From contig JALHMY010000041.1 of the NCBI GenBank assembly GCA_022843805.1, positions 1-64,000 on the forward strand: a DNA stretch of 64,000 nucleotides, written 5' to 3'. Both the position numbers and the translations under genes were made by a program. Below are positions 54,753 through 64,000 of this stretch, in pieces. Numbering within the stretch: position 1 is the stretch's first letter; each line of letters opens with the position of its first letter. The stretch is from Fuerstiella sp. (GTDB taxonomy: Bacteria; Planctomycetota; Planctomycetia; Planctomycetales; Planctomycetaceae). The notes under the pieces are model-generated. The model ran no database searches. It had not been told where the DNA came from and saw only the letters and a list, made by a program, of their open reading frames with translations.

Positions 54753-56653
54753 TTATTATCGCAGGCCTGCAATGGGGGCGGCCTGTTCTTATTCCGATTG
54801 CACTCGCGATTCTGCTGACGTTTCTGCTGAACCCGATCGTAAAAAAACTGCAGATCCTTGGTCCTGGCAGGATTCCCGCAGTGATGCTGGCTGTCGCTGC
54901 CGTGGGCCTGGTGATCCTTCTGATTGGAGGACTGGTTGTGCAGCAGGTCTCCGGCCTCGTTGCTGAACTGCCGCAGAATACTGCCAATATCAAAGCGAAA
55001 GTCAGAACTCTGCGGCAATTAAGCTCGAGTCCTCTGGCAAAACAGTTCGAACGAATGGTCGCGGAGATCAGTAGTGATACTGTCCTGCCATTCTCCGCAA
55101 CGGGTTTGCCGCAGGCTGAGGTGCAGAAACAAAATTTGCCGGTTGAAACAGATGCTCCCTCGTCGGGGAGTGTCGGATCTGAATCAACGCTCTGGCTGGG
55201 TCTTACCGGCTATCTCAGTTCCGCACTCGAGGTTGTGGCAACACTTGCGTTCTCCCTGATCCTGCTTGTCATTTTTCTCATCAGCCGTGACGATCTTCGA
55301 GATCGAGTGGTGGTGCTCGCCGGAAGAGCCAGAGTGGCGGTCACAAGCAAAGCTCTTGAGGACGTTACAGAGCGAATCAGCCGTTATCTGGTCGTGGTTG
55401 CTCTTTTGAATGGTGGCTTTGGGCTTATCCTGACCGCTGGCTTATTCGCCCTGCAGGTGCCATACGCTTTTCTCTGGGGATTCATTGCTGGTTCCCTGCG
55501 GTTTATTCCCTATCTCGGCCCCTGGATTGGTGCAGTGTGTCCGATCGCGATGTCCCTCGCAACGTCCGATGGATGGTTCCAGCCACTTGCGGTATTTGGG
55601 TTCATTGTGGTCGTGGAACTGGTTAGTAACAACATTCTTGAACCGTGGGTCTTTGGTCGAAGCACGGGAGTATCGTCAACCGCTCTGATCATTTCAGCTG
55701 CGTTCTGGCTTTACCTCTGGGGGCCGCTGGGGCTGGCTTTGTCAACTCCGATCGCAGTCTGCCTTATGGTGCTCGGGCGGAACATCCCGCAGCTTTCGTT
55801 TCTATACCTGCTGATGGGCAGCGAGCCGGCACTCAATGCTGATATGGGGCTCTATCAGCGATTCATGCTGGGCGATGAACATGAAGCAACACGACTGATC
55901 ATTCAGAGATTGAAGACGTCGTCTGCCGAGGAAGTCTTCGATGAAATGCTGATTCCAACCCTGAATTTCGCGAAACGTGATGTCCTGCGGGATCAGCTGT
56001 CGGAGGAAGATCACAAACTGATTCTGGATGGCGTTGAGCAGTCATTGCGCCACACCGATGAATTTCGAGCGACGAAAACGCCCATCAATGAGAAACCGGA
56101 AACTATCACACCTGCCGATGAAATCGGCCCGACGCCTGTCACAAACAGGCCCGTGAATCTGCTGATCTGCCCTGCATCTGATGCGTCCGACTTTTTAGCG
56201 ACGGAGGCACTGCGGCAATCCCTGAGTCCGACGCACTGGAGTGTTGAACGGACCGCGGTTGAAACGTTGACTTCTGAGCTGGTGGCTCGCGTTGCGCTGG
56301 ATCCTCCGTCGATTCTCGTCGTCGTGGCACTGACGCCACGAGGACTGGCCCAGGCTCGCTATCTGTGCAAACGGCTTCGTGAAGCCTCGCCCCAGCTGCA
56401 AATCATCGCCGGGCGTTGGAGACTGAAACGGAATGAGAAGATGGAACGGGAACAACTGGAACAGGCCGGGGCCAGTTTTGTCACCACATCGCTGGTCGAA
56501 ACATGCCGTTTGCTGAATTCTCGCCTGCCCCTGTTAATACAGGAACGGTCGATCTCCTCACAGACCAGGCCAGCTCCACTGGAGCGGAGTTCTGAGCCGC
56601 AGGTGGCAGATATTCCAGCTGGCGGGTGCGGGGTCACACGGCTGGAGTCCTGA
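54680..56653 (+). CDS. AI-2E family transporter with C-terminal B12-binding-like Rossmann domain
   Basis: 657 residues. The transporter part (about 1-385) has TM hairpins (IVVLSGTVVSLIIIAGLQWGRPVLIPIALAILLTF), a soluble insert near 85-160, and the conserved SLRFIPYLGPWIGAV and WGPLGLALSTPIAVCLMVLG blocks. The extra ~270 residues start with a helical region (HEATRLIIQRLKTSSAEEVFDEML), then VNLLICPASDASDFLATEALRQSL and VVVALTPRGLAQARYLCKRL, which resemble the helical bundle and Rossmann halves of cobalamin-binding regulators. The DxHxxG cobalamin-ligand motif is not seen, so binding to B12 itself is doubtful. Confidence 0.85.
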   Translation: MAKSRIVPTWQNAIVVLSGTVVSLIIIAGLQWGRPVLIPIALAILLTFLLNPIVKKLQILGPGRIPAVMLAVAAVGLVILLIGGLVVQQVSGLVAELPQNTANIKAKVRTLRQLSSSPLAKQFERMVAEISSDTVLPFSATGLPQAEVQKQNLPVETDAPSSGSVGSESTLWLGLTGYLSSALEVVATLAFSLILLVIFLISRDDLRDRVVVLAGRARVAVTSKALEDVTERISRYLVVVALLNGGFGLILTAGLFALQVPYAFLWGFIAGSLRFIPYLGPWIGAVCPIAMSLATSDGWFQPLAVFGFIVVVELVSNNILEPWVFGRSTGVSSTALIISAAFWLYLWGPLGLALSTPIAVCLMVLGRNIPQLSFLYLLMGSEPALNADMGLYQRFMLGDEHEATRLIIQRLKTSSAEEVFDEMLIPTLNFAKRDVLRDQLSEEDHKLILDGVEQSLRHTDEFRATKTPINEKPETITPADEIGPTPVTNRPVNLLICPASDASDFLATEALRQSLSPTHWSVERTAVETLTSELVARVALDPPSILVVVALTPRGLAQARYLCKRLREASPQLQIIAGRWRLKRNEKMEREQLEQAGASFVTTSLVETCRLLNSRLPLLIQERSISSQTRPAPLERSSEPQVADIPAGGCGVTRLES

Positions 56654-56872
56654 TGTTATCGTCAGTGATGTCGGAATGCCGGGGATGATGGTATCGCGTT
56701 GATGAGACGATGTCGTGATTACGGCTTGAAAACACCGGTAATCGCACTGAAGGCCTTCGCACGTGCAGATGACCGTATACGGTCCCTGCAGGCTGGTTTT
56801 CAGTCACATTTGTCAAAGCCTGTTGAACCAGCCGAACTGCTGAACATGATCATTCGGCTGCATGAGAGCTGA
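56640..56872 (+). pseudogene. Receiver-domain relic with a one-base frameshift
   Basis: From about 56640, one frame gives WSPDVIVSDVGMPGM, with the phospho-acceptor-type Asp in SDVGMPG. Dropping to the next frame after the ATG near 56683 gives DGIALMRRCRDYG then TPVIALKAFARADDRI and LSKPVEPAELLNMI, ending at 56870-56872. The parts join with a single-base deletion (ATG instead of ATGG). The conserved Lys is in SKPVEP. The first third of the domain is missing, probably replaced by the AI-2E gene end. It looks like the C-terminal receiver of a former hybrid kinase. Confidence 0.85.
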
Positions 56873-56927
56873 CAACCACCGCAAGTCGCAGGCAGGCGGT
56901 CGCTAACCAAATTTTCTGGCGATTAGC

Positions 56928-56961
56928 AAAAAAAAGAAGCCGTTCAATGACGAACGGCTTC
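56928..56961 (-). terminator. Rho-independent terminator of the third PEP-CTERM gene
   Basis: Arms GAAGCCGTTC (56936-56945) and GAACGGCTTC (56952-56961) pair perfectly with a 6-nt loop; on the minus strand a run of T (56935-56928) follows. Confidence 0.92.
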
Positions 56962-57015
56962 CGTGCTTCAATGTGGAGTCAGCCGACACAGCAAAGGCGC
57001 CTCAATCCAAAAGAA

Positions 57016-57585
57016 TCAGACTGCATTTGAGCGGCGTCGGCGATAGCTGATAACACAACATCCGATCGCACCAGCGCCAAACAGAAGAAGAGAGCCGGGT
57101 TCTGGAACAGCGGTCTGTTCAAGACGGAACGCATAGTTAACCAATACGCCAACTCCATAGAATGGGCCATGATCGGTGACCAGAGCCGAATAGGCCGAGC
57201 CGAACCCTGATGGGTCATTGTATCCAGGGGCACCCAAATCAAGCGAGAACGTTTCAGATGTTGGATTATCGAGGTATTGAGTGTCTGCCCAGCCGTCTAC
57301 ATATGCAAGGTGATTGATGTTAGCCGGGTCAGTTCCCAGAGTGGAAATCGCATAGTCAGACGCGTTTCCACCAAACAGGTGAGCCGCTGCTTCGACTGCA
57401 GAAAATACCCGAGGATTCTTTGTCCAGATATAGGGGTTATCCGGGTTATCGTAATTACCTTCCAGATTACCCAGATCCCAGCTACCGACATACACGTATC
57501 CGGCTTCAAGCTTTTGGCTCAAGCCAGCAAGAAGCGTAACCACAGCCACGCTTTTTAAAACGATGTTCATCACAGAGTTCTTCAT
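57016..57585 (-). CDS. PEP-CTERM sorting-domain protein
   Basis: 189 residues from ATG 57585, supported by AGGAAC about 10 nt upstream; the frame reaches 57624. The signal peptide VAVVTLLAGLSQKLEAG is clear. The tail is VPEPGSLLLFGAGAIGCC followed by SYRRRRS. The middle has GSWDLGN and DYAISTLGTD with no recognised enzyme motif. It is a monocistronic unit with its own terminator; the gene upstream is far away. No ECF or kinase is adjacent, unlike the other two PEP-CTERM genes. Confidence 0.9.
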   Translation of the reverse strand: MKNSVMNIVLKSVAVVTLLAGLSQKLEAGYVYVGSWDLGNLEGNYDNPDNPYIWTKNPRVFSAVEAAAHLFGGNASDYAISTLGTDPANINHLAYVDGWADTQYLDNPTSETFSLDLGAPGYNDPSGFGSAYSALVTDHGPFYGVGVLVNYAFRLEQTAVPEPGSLLLFGAGAIGCCVISYRRRRSNAV

Positions 57586-57624
57586 CAATGCTGTTCCTGG
57601 AAAACGATCTAAAGGGAGAGCCAC

Positions 57625-58225
57625 CTGTTACAATGCATACCGATTCGGATCTGCGATTCCGTTGAACCGAAGCTAATGGATTTTCGCCACCGAATAAACA
57701 TCTTCGGATCAGATATGCAGGAATTGCGCCAATGAAGGAAGGCAGAGACAGAAATGCGTTTCAACGCACTGCATCTTCACTCTGCCGAGGCCTAAATGGC
57801 CTTGTTTTGAGTACACTTTCATGGAAAGTGATTTAGTAGAGTTGCGATTCTGAAAATTGGCGATGAGCCTTAACCCTGAGTTTGCAGGAATGAGTGTGTT
57901 GAACTTTTTTAGCAAAAGGAGAAACCGCGATTCAAATTGATGCAGTTTCCCTCCCGCGCGGTGGCGTTACTGCTGAAATGTAAAATGCCGGGAAAGAACC
58001 CGGTTTCCAGCGAATGACAGTTTCCAGCGGAACAAAATGGCCACCTTTTTTGCGCATGTCATCTGACCTGGGACTCTACTGCTCTGTCAATACTTCGTTT
58101 TTAGGTACGATGGGCATTCTTGCCCTTCAAAGTGCAGTCGGACAGGAATGTCCAACCTACATTTTAAGACTTGACAGAGCACTACTCGCATAGCGGGACT
58201 TTCCCGGAAGTTCCCCGCTGTCCGA
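57625..58225. other. Intergenic region with leader and inverted-repeat element
   Basis: The part near 57625-57910 is the probable leader of the PEP-CTERM gene, with the small hairpin AGGCC-taaat-GGCCT at 57790-57805. The rest holds the terminal-inverted-repeat element at 58076-58186. No gene is seen. Confidence 0.6.
58076..58186. repeat. Terminal-inverted-repeat element 2
   Basis: Left end CTACTGCTCTGTCAA and right end TTGACAGAGCACTACT are inverted copies with one mismatch in 14. The inside carries inverted GGGCATTCTTGCCC and GGACAGGAATGTCC blocks, different from the cargo of the element at 20081-20236 but related to the repeat near 3660. Confidence 0.85.
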
Positions 58226-58633
58226 TCAGCTTTTTGATTCGAACGATTCTTGCATTGAGGTAACCTGCTGAGGGTCCCGTTGTGGTTCCGTCGCCGCCAT
58301 TGGGAGTCGCTCGTCTGCCTCGATCGGTTCCTGAAATCGGCACAGTGCCCCGACAATCGTTCCCAGAGGAAGCAGCTCGGTAAACGGGATCGTACAGTAA
58401 ATGCCCGCGGCCAGAGCGCAGATCAGACGGCCCGGTTTGTCGAGCCCCATACTTTGGCCGAGCCAGTAACCGGCTGCCGCACCAAGAGGCAATCCGAGGA
58501 CCAGCCCAACGGGACCAAATGTGATCAGATCAAGACCGTCAATCAGCATGCCTGCCATAACAGGACCCATAGCGTGATTCAGACGACTCAGGGTTTGTGT
58601 GTCGACTCTGGTTTCCGGGACGATGTTGTCCAT
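58226..58633 (-). CDS. Small conserved membrane protein
   Basis: 135 residues with three or four hydrophobic segments: MAGMLIDGLDLITFGPVGLVLGLPLGAAAGYWLG and LICALAAGIYCTIPFTELLPLGTIVGAL. The N- and C-terminal ends are hydrophilic; the C-terminus is Gln/Pro/Glu-rich. It resembles a family of short planctomycete membrane proteins with the FGPxGLVLGLPLGA block. The function is unknown. The gene is separated from the upstream HExxH gene by 161 nt. Confidence 0.75.
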   Translation of the reverse strand: MDNIVPETRVDTQTLSRLNHAMGPVMAGMLIDGLDLITFGPVGLVLGLPLGAAAGYWLGQSMGLDKPGRLICALAAGIYCTIPFTELLPLGTIVGALCRFQEPIEADERLPMAATEPQRDPQQVTSMQESFESKS

Positions 58634-58794
58634 GGAATGCCCTCTGCTTCGTTGTGTGCCATCCCGTACTGATCATTGTCAGCGTGCTGCTTCTCAATGT
58701 CAGCGTGCCGTTTCGCATACTTCCAGGGACGTTTTTTGTCCGGAAACGACAGGATGCAGGAGGAGGATCAGAGAATTCGGAAAAAAGGGAGTTT

Positions 58795-59604
58795 CTACGA
58801 ACAGTGCTCCAGAATCCGACGCCAGCCGTTTCGACTGGCGACTGCATTCCTTAAGAGATCGTAGTATTCGCTGGCATTGACCCGTTCGTCAGGCGGAGAA
58901 AATGACTTCACCAGTTCGGCATATCTCTGTTGTCGTTCTGCAACTGACCCGCTCAACAGCAGGATGCGGCTGAAGGCTTCACACGCATAGGCAAACGTCT
59001 CCCGCTTCTGATATTGAATGGGTAGTAGCCATTCTCTTGTGCGGGTCGACGGGAGTCCCACCGTTTCGCGTTTCACGTTATGGAAAATGTGGGCAGCTTC
59101 GTGAACAACGAAATCAGCGAAGGGGTCTTCTTCCTCAAAGTACTTCATCGATATGTAGCAGCGATTCCCAACTGACAGTCCGACGAGGGAGGGTGTCAGG
59201 TCGGAGAGTGACGCTAAGTTAAGACCGCTTAAAAACAGGTTTGCAATGTCCCACGCAGTCTGTGGAGTTTCGCTGCGCAGCAATTCTTCGAAAGTTAATG
59301 GCGTGACGAAATGCACAGAGCGTTTAAGAAGATCGATGATGACGGGAACTTCTTTGCGGCTGAATATTCCCTTAACCATGGGTGTGACGAGTGCGCTCGT
59401 AAAACCTTCCAGGTCGGAGGGGATTCGTTTTTCATGCACAAACGGACAATTTGCCGAACGAGCGTGTACTTCTGCGACGAGCGCCTCCACGATCGCTCTG
59501 CTTCCTCGCTGGATTCGGTCCAGTGTGCCTGCTCCATCGAACGATTGGAACAACAGGTCGTATTTGCCCGTACTGAGGTAATGTTCAATTTCTGCGCAAG
59601 CCAC
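58795..59604 (-). CDS. HExxH protein, putative zinc metallopeptidase
   Basis: 269 residues without a signal peptide. The key motif is FVVHEAAHIFHN (HEAAH) near residue 168, and ETFAYACEAFSRILLL follows 34 residues later with a Glu that could be the third zinc ligand. The N-terminal 150 residues are helical and not recognised. Such a layout fits a gluzincin-like fold, but no known family is matched. It could equally be a non-catalytic HExxH protein. Confidence 0.65.
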   Translation of the reverse strand: MACAEIEHYLSTGKYDLLFQSFDGAGTLDRIQRGSRAIVEALVAEVHARSANCPFVHEKRIPSDLEGFTSALVTPMVKGIFSRKEVPVIIDLLKRSVHFVTPLTFEELLRSETPQTAWDIANLFLSGLNLASLSDLTPSLVGLSVGNRCYISMKYFEEEDPFADFVVHEAAHIFHNVKRETVGLPSTRTREWLLPIQYQKRETFAYACEAFSRILLLSGSVAERQQRYAELVKSFSPPDERVNASEYYDLLRNAVASRNGWRRILEHCS

Positions 59605-59775
59605 TGATCAACTCCGGATTCAGGCGCGATACGACCACTGTTTTTTACTGCTCGTTCGCCTCCCAGGCAACGCACCTCAGCATCATTGAGTCTGGCGATG
59701 CAAACGAATTCAACCACAGATGCCACAGATTTTGACAGGAGCGTTTGCGTTTTTATCTGTGTCCATCTGTGTAAT

Positions 59776-59802
59776 CTGACTGATCTGACTGATCTGACTG
59801 AT
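59776..59802. repeat. 9-bp tandem repeat CTGACTGAT, three copies
   Basis: Copies at 59776, 59785 and 59794 (the last ending ATCTG). The neighbouring bases (TGTCCATCTGTGTAAT) are the kind of low-complexity sequence seen between genes in this phylum. It is non-coding. Confidence 0.85.
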
Positions 59803-59840
59803 CTGTGGGCAAAAAAAAGCGGCTCAACAACAGCTGTACT

Positions 59841-60083
59841 TTATCGCAGCAGCGAGGGACGCAGCAGACGGAGTTCTTCTGTCAGCTGATGCTGCCTGGC
59901 AAAATCGCTGTCCAGGCGGGCCTGCTGCAGCGCGACGAACAGTTGTGCGGCGCGCTGATGAGCTCTGACGACGAGAGACAGGTCAGCATTACAGCGACGA
60001 CAGACCGGTTGCAGAGGCTGCTGAGCACGGCAGACCGGGCAGCGAAATTCCGTCGTCTTCTTTTCGGAATTACTACTGGACAT
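59841..60083 (-). CDS. Zinc-ribbon protein of the Hsp70 operon
   Basis: 80 residues from ATG 60083, overlapping the end of the Hsp70 gene by 11 bases. CPVCRAQQPLQPVCRRC gives a two-CxxC zinc ribbon at the N-terminus; the rest is a helical segment (HQRAAQLFVALQQARLDSDFARQHQL). Its position suggests a co-chaperone or accessory subunit. It is too short for most family matches, and the longer frame to 60134 is not needed. Confidence 0.75.
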   Translation of the reverse strand: MSSSNSEKKTTEFRCPVCRAQQPLQPVCRRCNADLSLVVRAHQRAAQLFVALQQARLDSDFARQHQLTEELRLLRPSLLR

Positions 60084-61878
60084 AGAACAGGATGTCGTCA
60101 AGTTCTGCAGAAAGGCTGGAGACTTCCACAGCATTGTCCTCGCTCATTGCCTTTTTCAGTTTCTCTGACAGCGCCTGGATTTCTTCTGCGTCCGAATCCG
60201 GAATACCTGCTCCGAGGTCGCTGATTTTCTGCAGAAGCGAAACGGCTTCGGGGTAGCGAGACTCCATGTCGCTGCTGTCGGAGGAGTCTTGTGACGGACC
60301 ATTTCTCCATTCAGACTTCGACGGCAGATCCGCATCGTCAAGAAGTTCGTCTGACGCATCAAACATCGCTCCCAGACGACTCTTCGCCCGGTCACGATCT
60401 TCTGCCTGAAACTGGCTGAGCGCGTTTTGAATGAGCACCTCGCTGGACTTGCCGGATGCCGGTTGTGTGGCGGTCACTTTCAGCGTGCCGTCCAGAGTCA
60501 GGTCAAAACGAACAAGGATTTTATTATTGCCGCCGCCACCGGTGGCCAGCTTCAGCGTTAGCCCGCCGATTTCACGATTCTTCGACAAATCGGAATGCTC
60601 ACCCTGAAAAACCCTGATTTCGACCCGTTCCTGTTCGTCAAACATTTTGGAATAACGTTCTTCGAATCGGGCTGGCAGGGGGCTGTTGCGATGGATAATC
60701 GGACAGAAGATCATTTTCGGTCCTGAGAACGTCATTTCTTCAACCGCCTCAATTCCGAGAGTATGTCCGGTAACATCAACCAGCACCGGGCCAATTCTCT
60801 GACCGGCCAGCATCGCGGCCTGAACCGCAGCCCCCAGAGCTACTGCAAGATCGGGATCCACCGAGCGACTGGGCTCCCGGAGGAATTCTTCACGAAGCCG
60901 ACGGGCGACGAGTGGTGTTCGGGTTGATCCGCCGACGAGCGCAAGATCATCGATTTGGGTGGCCGTCATTCTGACATCACGCAGGGCCTCGTCGAGGCAG
61001 CGGATCGTGCGATCCACAAGCGGGGCAATCATTTCCTCGTACTCTTCACGCGAAACGGAAGTCTGCAGATGCAGCGGGCGACCGTCCTTTTCCGCGATGA
61101 ACTCTTCGGTAATGTCAACGGTTTCCTCGATCGAGAGTTTCTGTTTTGCCTGTTCACACGAAATCAGCAGCCGGTATTTCGTGGACAAGTCGGCTCGCAG
61201 GTCGATTCCATGAGTCTCCTGAAACTGGTCAGCCACATGATTCATCAGCAAAATGTCGAAGTCATCACCGCCAAGATGCGTGTCGCCCTTACTGCTGAGA
61301 ACTTCAATTACGCCGCCTTCCATCCTGACGATTGAAACATCGAATGTTCCGCCACCCAGGTCATAGACAACAATGTGTTTGCAGTCCTGTGTACCAGCGT
61401 GATAGACGAGTGTTGCCGCTGTGGGTTCGTTAATGATTCGTTCGACCTTCAGACCGGCCAGTTCGCCCGCTTCCCGTGTTGCCTGACGCTGATTTTCGTC
61501 GAAGAAAGCCGGTACTGTGATGACCGCCCGGGAGACAGGTTGTCCCAGCACACGGCTGGCACGATCACGAAGGCGACGCAGAATCATGGCACTGATTTCG
61601 GGAGGAGTGAAGGACTGTTCGCCCAGTTGCACCGGCTCCATTGTGCCCATTTTGCGTTTGATTGACGCGATCGTGCGGTCGGGAAATGCGGCCAGCTGAT
61701 TGCGCGCCACTGTGCCCGTGATCAGAGTGCCATCCTGCTTCAGTCCCACAATTGAAGGCAAAAGCTGTTCGCCATCTTCTGTAAGGACGATCGGCTTGCC
61801 ATTCACAACTGCAGCCACCACGCTGTTGGTGGTTCCCAGGTCAATACCCACAATCGGTCCGTCAATAGTATTCGCCAT
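60073..61878 (-). CDS. Hsp70 (DnaK-like) chaperone, divergent
   Basis: 601 residues, a little shorter than DnaK. The ATPase domain has [67 protein letters not shown] and [13 protein letters not shown]. The substrate-binding part has [10 protein letters not shown] and NSPLPA, and a lid follows that ends without the usual EEVD-like tail. It lies in an operon with GrpE-like and J-like genes, so it is a second, specialised Hsp70 rather than the housekeeping copy. Clients are unknown. Confidence 0.93.
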   Translation of the reverse strand: MANTIDGPIVGIDLGTTNSVVAAVVNGKPIVLTEDGEQLLPSIVGLKQDGTLITGTVARNQLAAFPDRTIASIKRKMGTMEPVQLGEQSFTPPEISAMILRRLRDRASRVLGQPVSRAVITVPAFFDENQRQATREAGELAGLKVERIINEPTAATLVYHAGTQDCKHIVVYDLGGGTFDVSIVRMEGGVIEVLSSKGDTHLGGDDFDILLMNHVADQFQETHGIDLRADLSTKYRLLISCEQAKQKLSIEETVDITEEFIAEKDGRPLHLQTSVSREEYEEMIAPLVDRTIRCLDEALRDVRMTATQIDDLALVGGSTRTPLVARRLREEFLREPSRSVDPDLAVALGAAVQAAMLAGQRIGPVLVDVTGHTLGIEAVEEMTFSGPKMIFCPIIHRNSPLPARFEERYSKMFDEQERVEIRVFQGEHSDLSKNREIGGLTLKLATGGGGNNKILVRFDLTLDGTLKVTATQPASGKSSEVLIQNALSQFQAEDRDRAKSRLGAMFDASDELLDDADLPSKSEWRNGPSQDSSDSSDMESRYPEAVSLLQKISDLGAGIPDSDAEEIQALSEKLKKAMSEDNAVEVSSLSAELDDILFYVQ

Positions 61879-61971
61879 TGTTCTTAATCCTTACAGGGTT
61901 TCCAGAAAATCAGTAAATATCGAAGCTGCGGACCTGCCATTCCGATCCAGGCGAGCCGAATTGCGGTTCCT

Positions 61972-62715
61972 TTATTTTGATACTCGAACGTCAGCGAATC
62001 GCAGCAGCTGTCCTCGCCAGCGATACGCCGGAGAAAGTTCTTCGACAACATGGCCTGGCGGATGCTGTGAGGATTCCACAACGGATACCGCATTCATCAG
62101 CTCTGCATCAAAGGGTTTGCCAGTGACTTCAAGACGCCTGATGTCCTGTTCTGCCATCATTCGTCGGAAGCGTGCAACAACCAGCTGCAGGCCTTCAGTC
62201 TCCGGACTGACAGGCGACTGCGAACGATCATTCGCAGTCAGTGTTTCCAGCGTTTTCTGAAGAAATGAACGCGAGAACCAGCGAGCGAGAAAACTCTGCC
62301 TTTCAAATCGCTCGTGCACTGCGGCGATACGGTCAGACTGCTGCCGCGTTCGATCCGTATCATATTTCACGCACGCATCAACCGCTCGCGAAATGTGGGC
62401 CTCAATGTCGATGATCAGATATACCAGGCTGCTGATTTTGCTGTCTGCAGTTGCAGCGGCAAGCTTCGTTTCCAGTCGATTCTCAAGTTGCTGAAGTCGT
62501 TCCACGGATGCAACCACTGAAGCCGAAAGTTCACGGCCCTCACGGGCCTGATTTCGCCACTCATGTCTCATCGCCGTGAAGGCCTCAATCACGTCGGCGA
62601 GTCCAAATTCCGGGATGTCGTTTTCACCCTGCAGCCTGGTCGAATCTGATTGATCAGACGGCTCCGGTGGATCGGGCAATGAAGATGGACCAGAGCGGAA
62701 CAATGGGCTGCTCAT
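61972..62715 (-). CDS. GrpE-like nucleotide-exchange factor
   Basis: 247 residues. A long helix spans about 60-160 (RLQQLENRLETKLAAA). The C-terminal beta domain has GKPFDAELMNAVSVVESSQHPPGHVVEELSPAYRWRGQLLRFADVRV, with the GrpE pattern of PFDxxxHxAV and P-G-x-V. The ATGA overlap with the J-protein stop (62712-62715) couples the two genes. It would release ADP from the adjacent Hsp70. The N-terminus is longer and more disordered than in E. coli GrpE. Confidence 0.85.
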   Translation of the reverse strand: MSSPLFRSGPSSLPDPPEPSDQSDSTRLQGENDIPEFGLADVIEAFTAMRHEWRNQAREGRELSASVVASVERLQQLENRLETKLAAATADSKISSLVYLIIDIEAHISRAVDACVKYDTDRTRQQSDRIAAVHERFERQSFLARWFSRSFLQKTLETLTANDRSQSPVSPETEGLQLVVARFRRMMAEQDIRRLEVTGKPFDAELMNAVSVVESSQHPPGHVVEELSPAYRWRGQLLRFADVRVSK

Positions 62716-63056
62716 AGAGTTTTTCCTGACGTATTCGGCTGCCTGACGTCATCCCTGTTTCCAAGGCTCAGAAGGAAATCGACGCTCAGATTCGGTGCGT
62801 GTTTCTTCTGTTCCTGAATCACGCTGGACCATTCCGGAGGATCGTCATCAGGAGGCCGCAGCAATACCCGGGCGATCACCAGCGGATCTTTTGCGGCCTC
62901 ATACGCTGCTCGAATTTCACGAAAACGATCCGCATCACGTTCCGGAGGAAATTCCTTCACGAGTTCCAGATAGCGAACGCGAATTTCTTCGGCCGAAGCA
63001 TTCTGAGGCAGACCGAGCACACGATGCGGATCCGCAATGACATTTGAATCAGACAT
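62712..63056 (-). CDS. J-domain protein with degenerate HPD
   Basis: 114 residues from ATG 63056 (MSDSNVIADPHRVLG). The J-domain pattern is plain: DPHRVLGLPQNASAEEIRVRYLELVKEF, then FREIRAAYEAAKDP. The HPD triad is replaced by FPP in EFPPERD, the residues that normally stimulate the Hsp70 ATPase. The C-terminus lacks Gly/Phe and zinc regions. It is probably a targeting subunit for the adjacent Hsp70 and may not stimulate it in the usual way. Confidence 0.85.
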   Translation of the reverse strand: MSDSNVIADPHRVLGLPQNASAEEIRVRYLELVKEFPPERDADRFREIRAAYEAAKDPLVIARVLLRPPDDDPPEWSSVIQEQKKHAPNLSVDFLLSLGNRDDVRQPNTSGKTL

Positions 63057-63123
63057 AGAAAACTGTCCCACTTAAACTGCACGCTGGAATTTCCATGACT
63101 TCCGCTGATGTCCGTCAGGTCTG

Positions 63124-64000
<877 letters not shown>

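Noticed and set aside
59686-59889. Plus-strand frame containing LTDLTDLTDL
   Set aside because: The repeat peptide comes from the 9-bp tandem DNA repeat.

Overview
The window looks like chromosomal DNA of a planctomycete (Planctomycetota, order Planctomycetales). The main evidence is the adjacent DUF1592 cytochrome-like and DUF1552 Tat-exported proteins, several Ser/Thr kinases fused to TPR, WD40 or NPCBM-like domains, ECF sigma factors paired with such kinases, three PEP-CTERM proteins, a secreted ELWxxDGT-repeat protein with an N-terminal LESRQLLT motif, and several small protein families I associate with this phylum. Genus cannot be read from the sequence. No rRNA, tRNA or CRISPR array was seen.

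Layout. 1-4.6 kb is a repeat-rich scar: 34-bp tandem repeats, an IS66 transposase remnant, a broken RHS gene with a coupled downstream gene, and two direct copies of a ~220-bp repeat. 4.6-10.5 kb holds a HAD phosphatase and an RND efflux adaptor plus permease. 10.5-15.2 kb is an ECF sigma factor, a PEP-CTERM protein and a zinc-finger Ser/Thr kinase. 15.3-20.1 kb is the most interesting locus: a rhombosortase, a VIT/VWA protein with a GlyGly-CTERM-like tail, a sigma-54-type promoter and a divergent sigma-54 activator. 20.1-24.5 kb has an AI-2E family transporter, a P-loop kinase, a NYN/OST-HTH protein, a large inverted-repeat element and a small secreted protein. 24.7-33.6 kb has WD40 proteins, including a giant kinase split by one in-frame TGA, and an ELWxxDGT protein. 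34.1-42.5 kb carries DUF1592/DUF1552, two secreted leucine-rich-repeat proteins and a PQQ-type beta-propeller. 42.6-43.4 kb is a second RHS scar carrying the same mosaic repeat as the first. 43.6-51 kb has small proteins, a membrane pyrophosphatase and an NtrC-type two-component pair. 51.3-53.7 kb is a second ECF/kinase/PEP-CTERM set in which the kinase has lost its catalytic lobe. 54-56.9 kb has a DUF883-like protein, a second AI-2E transporter with an extra cytoplasmic domain and a receiver-domain pseudogene. 57-59.6 kb has a third PEP-CTERM protein, a membrane protein and an HExxH protein. 59.8-64 kb is an Hsp70 operon (zinc ribbon, DnaK-like, GrpE-like, degenerate J-protein, and a protein running off the window).

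How genes work together. The best supported unit is the 15.3-20.1 kb locus. A sigma-54 activator without a receiver domain is divergent from a GG-N10-GC promoter that would drive a surface VIT/VWA protein and the protease expected to process its C-terminus. The ECF-kinase-PEP-CTERM association occurs twice. All exported-protein assignments rest on visible signal peptides or sorting tails; no exosortase is in the window.
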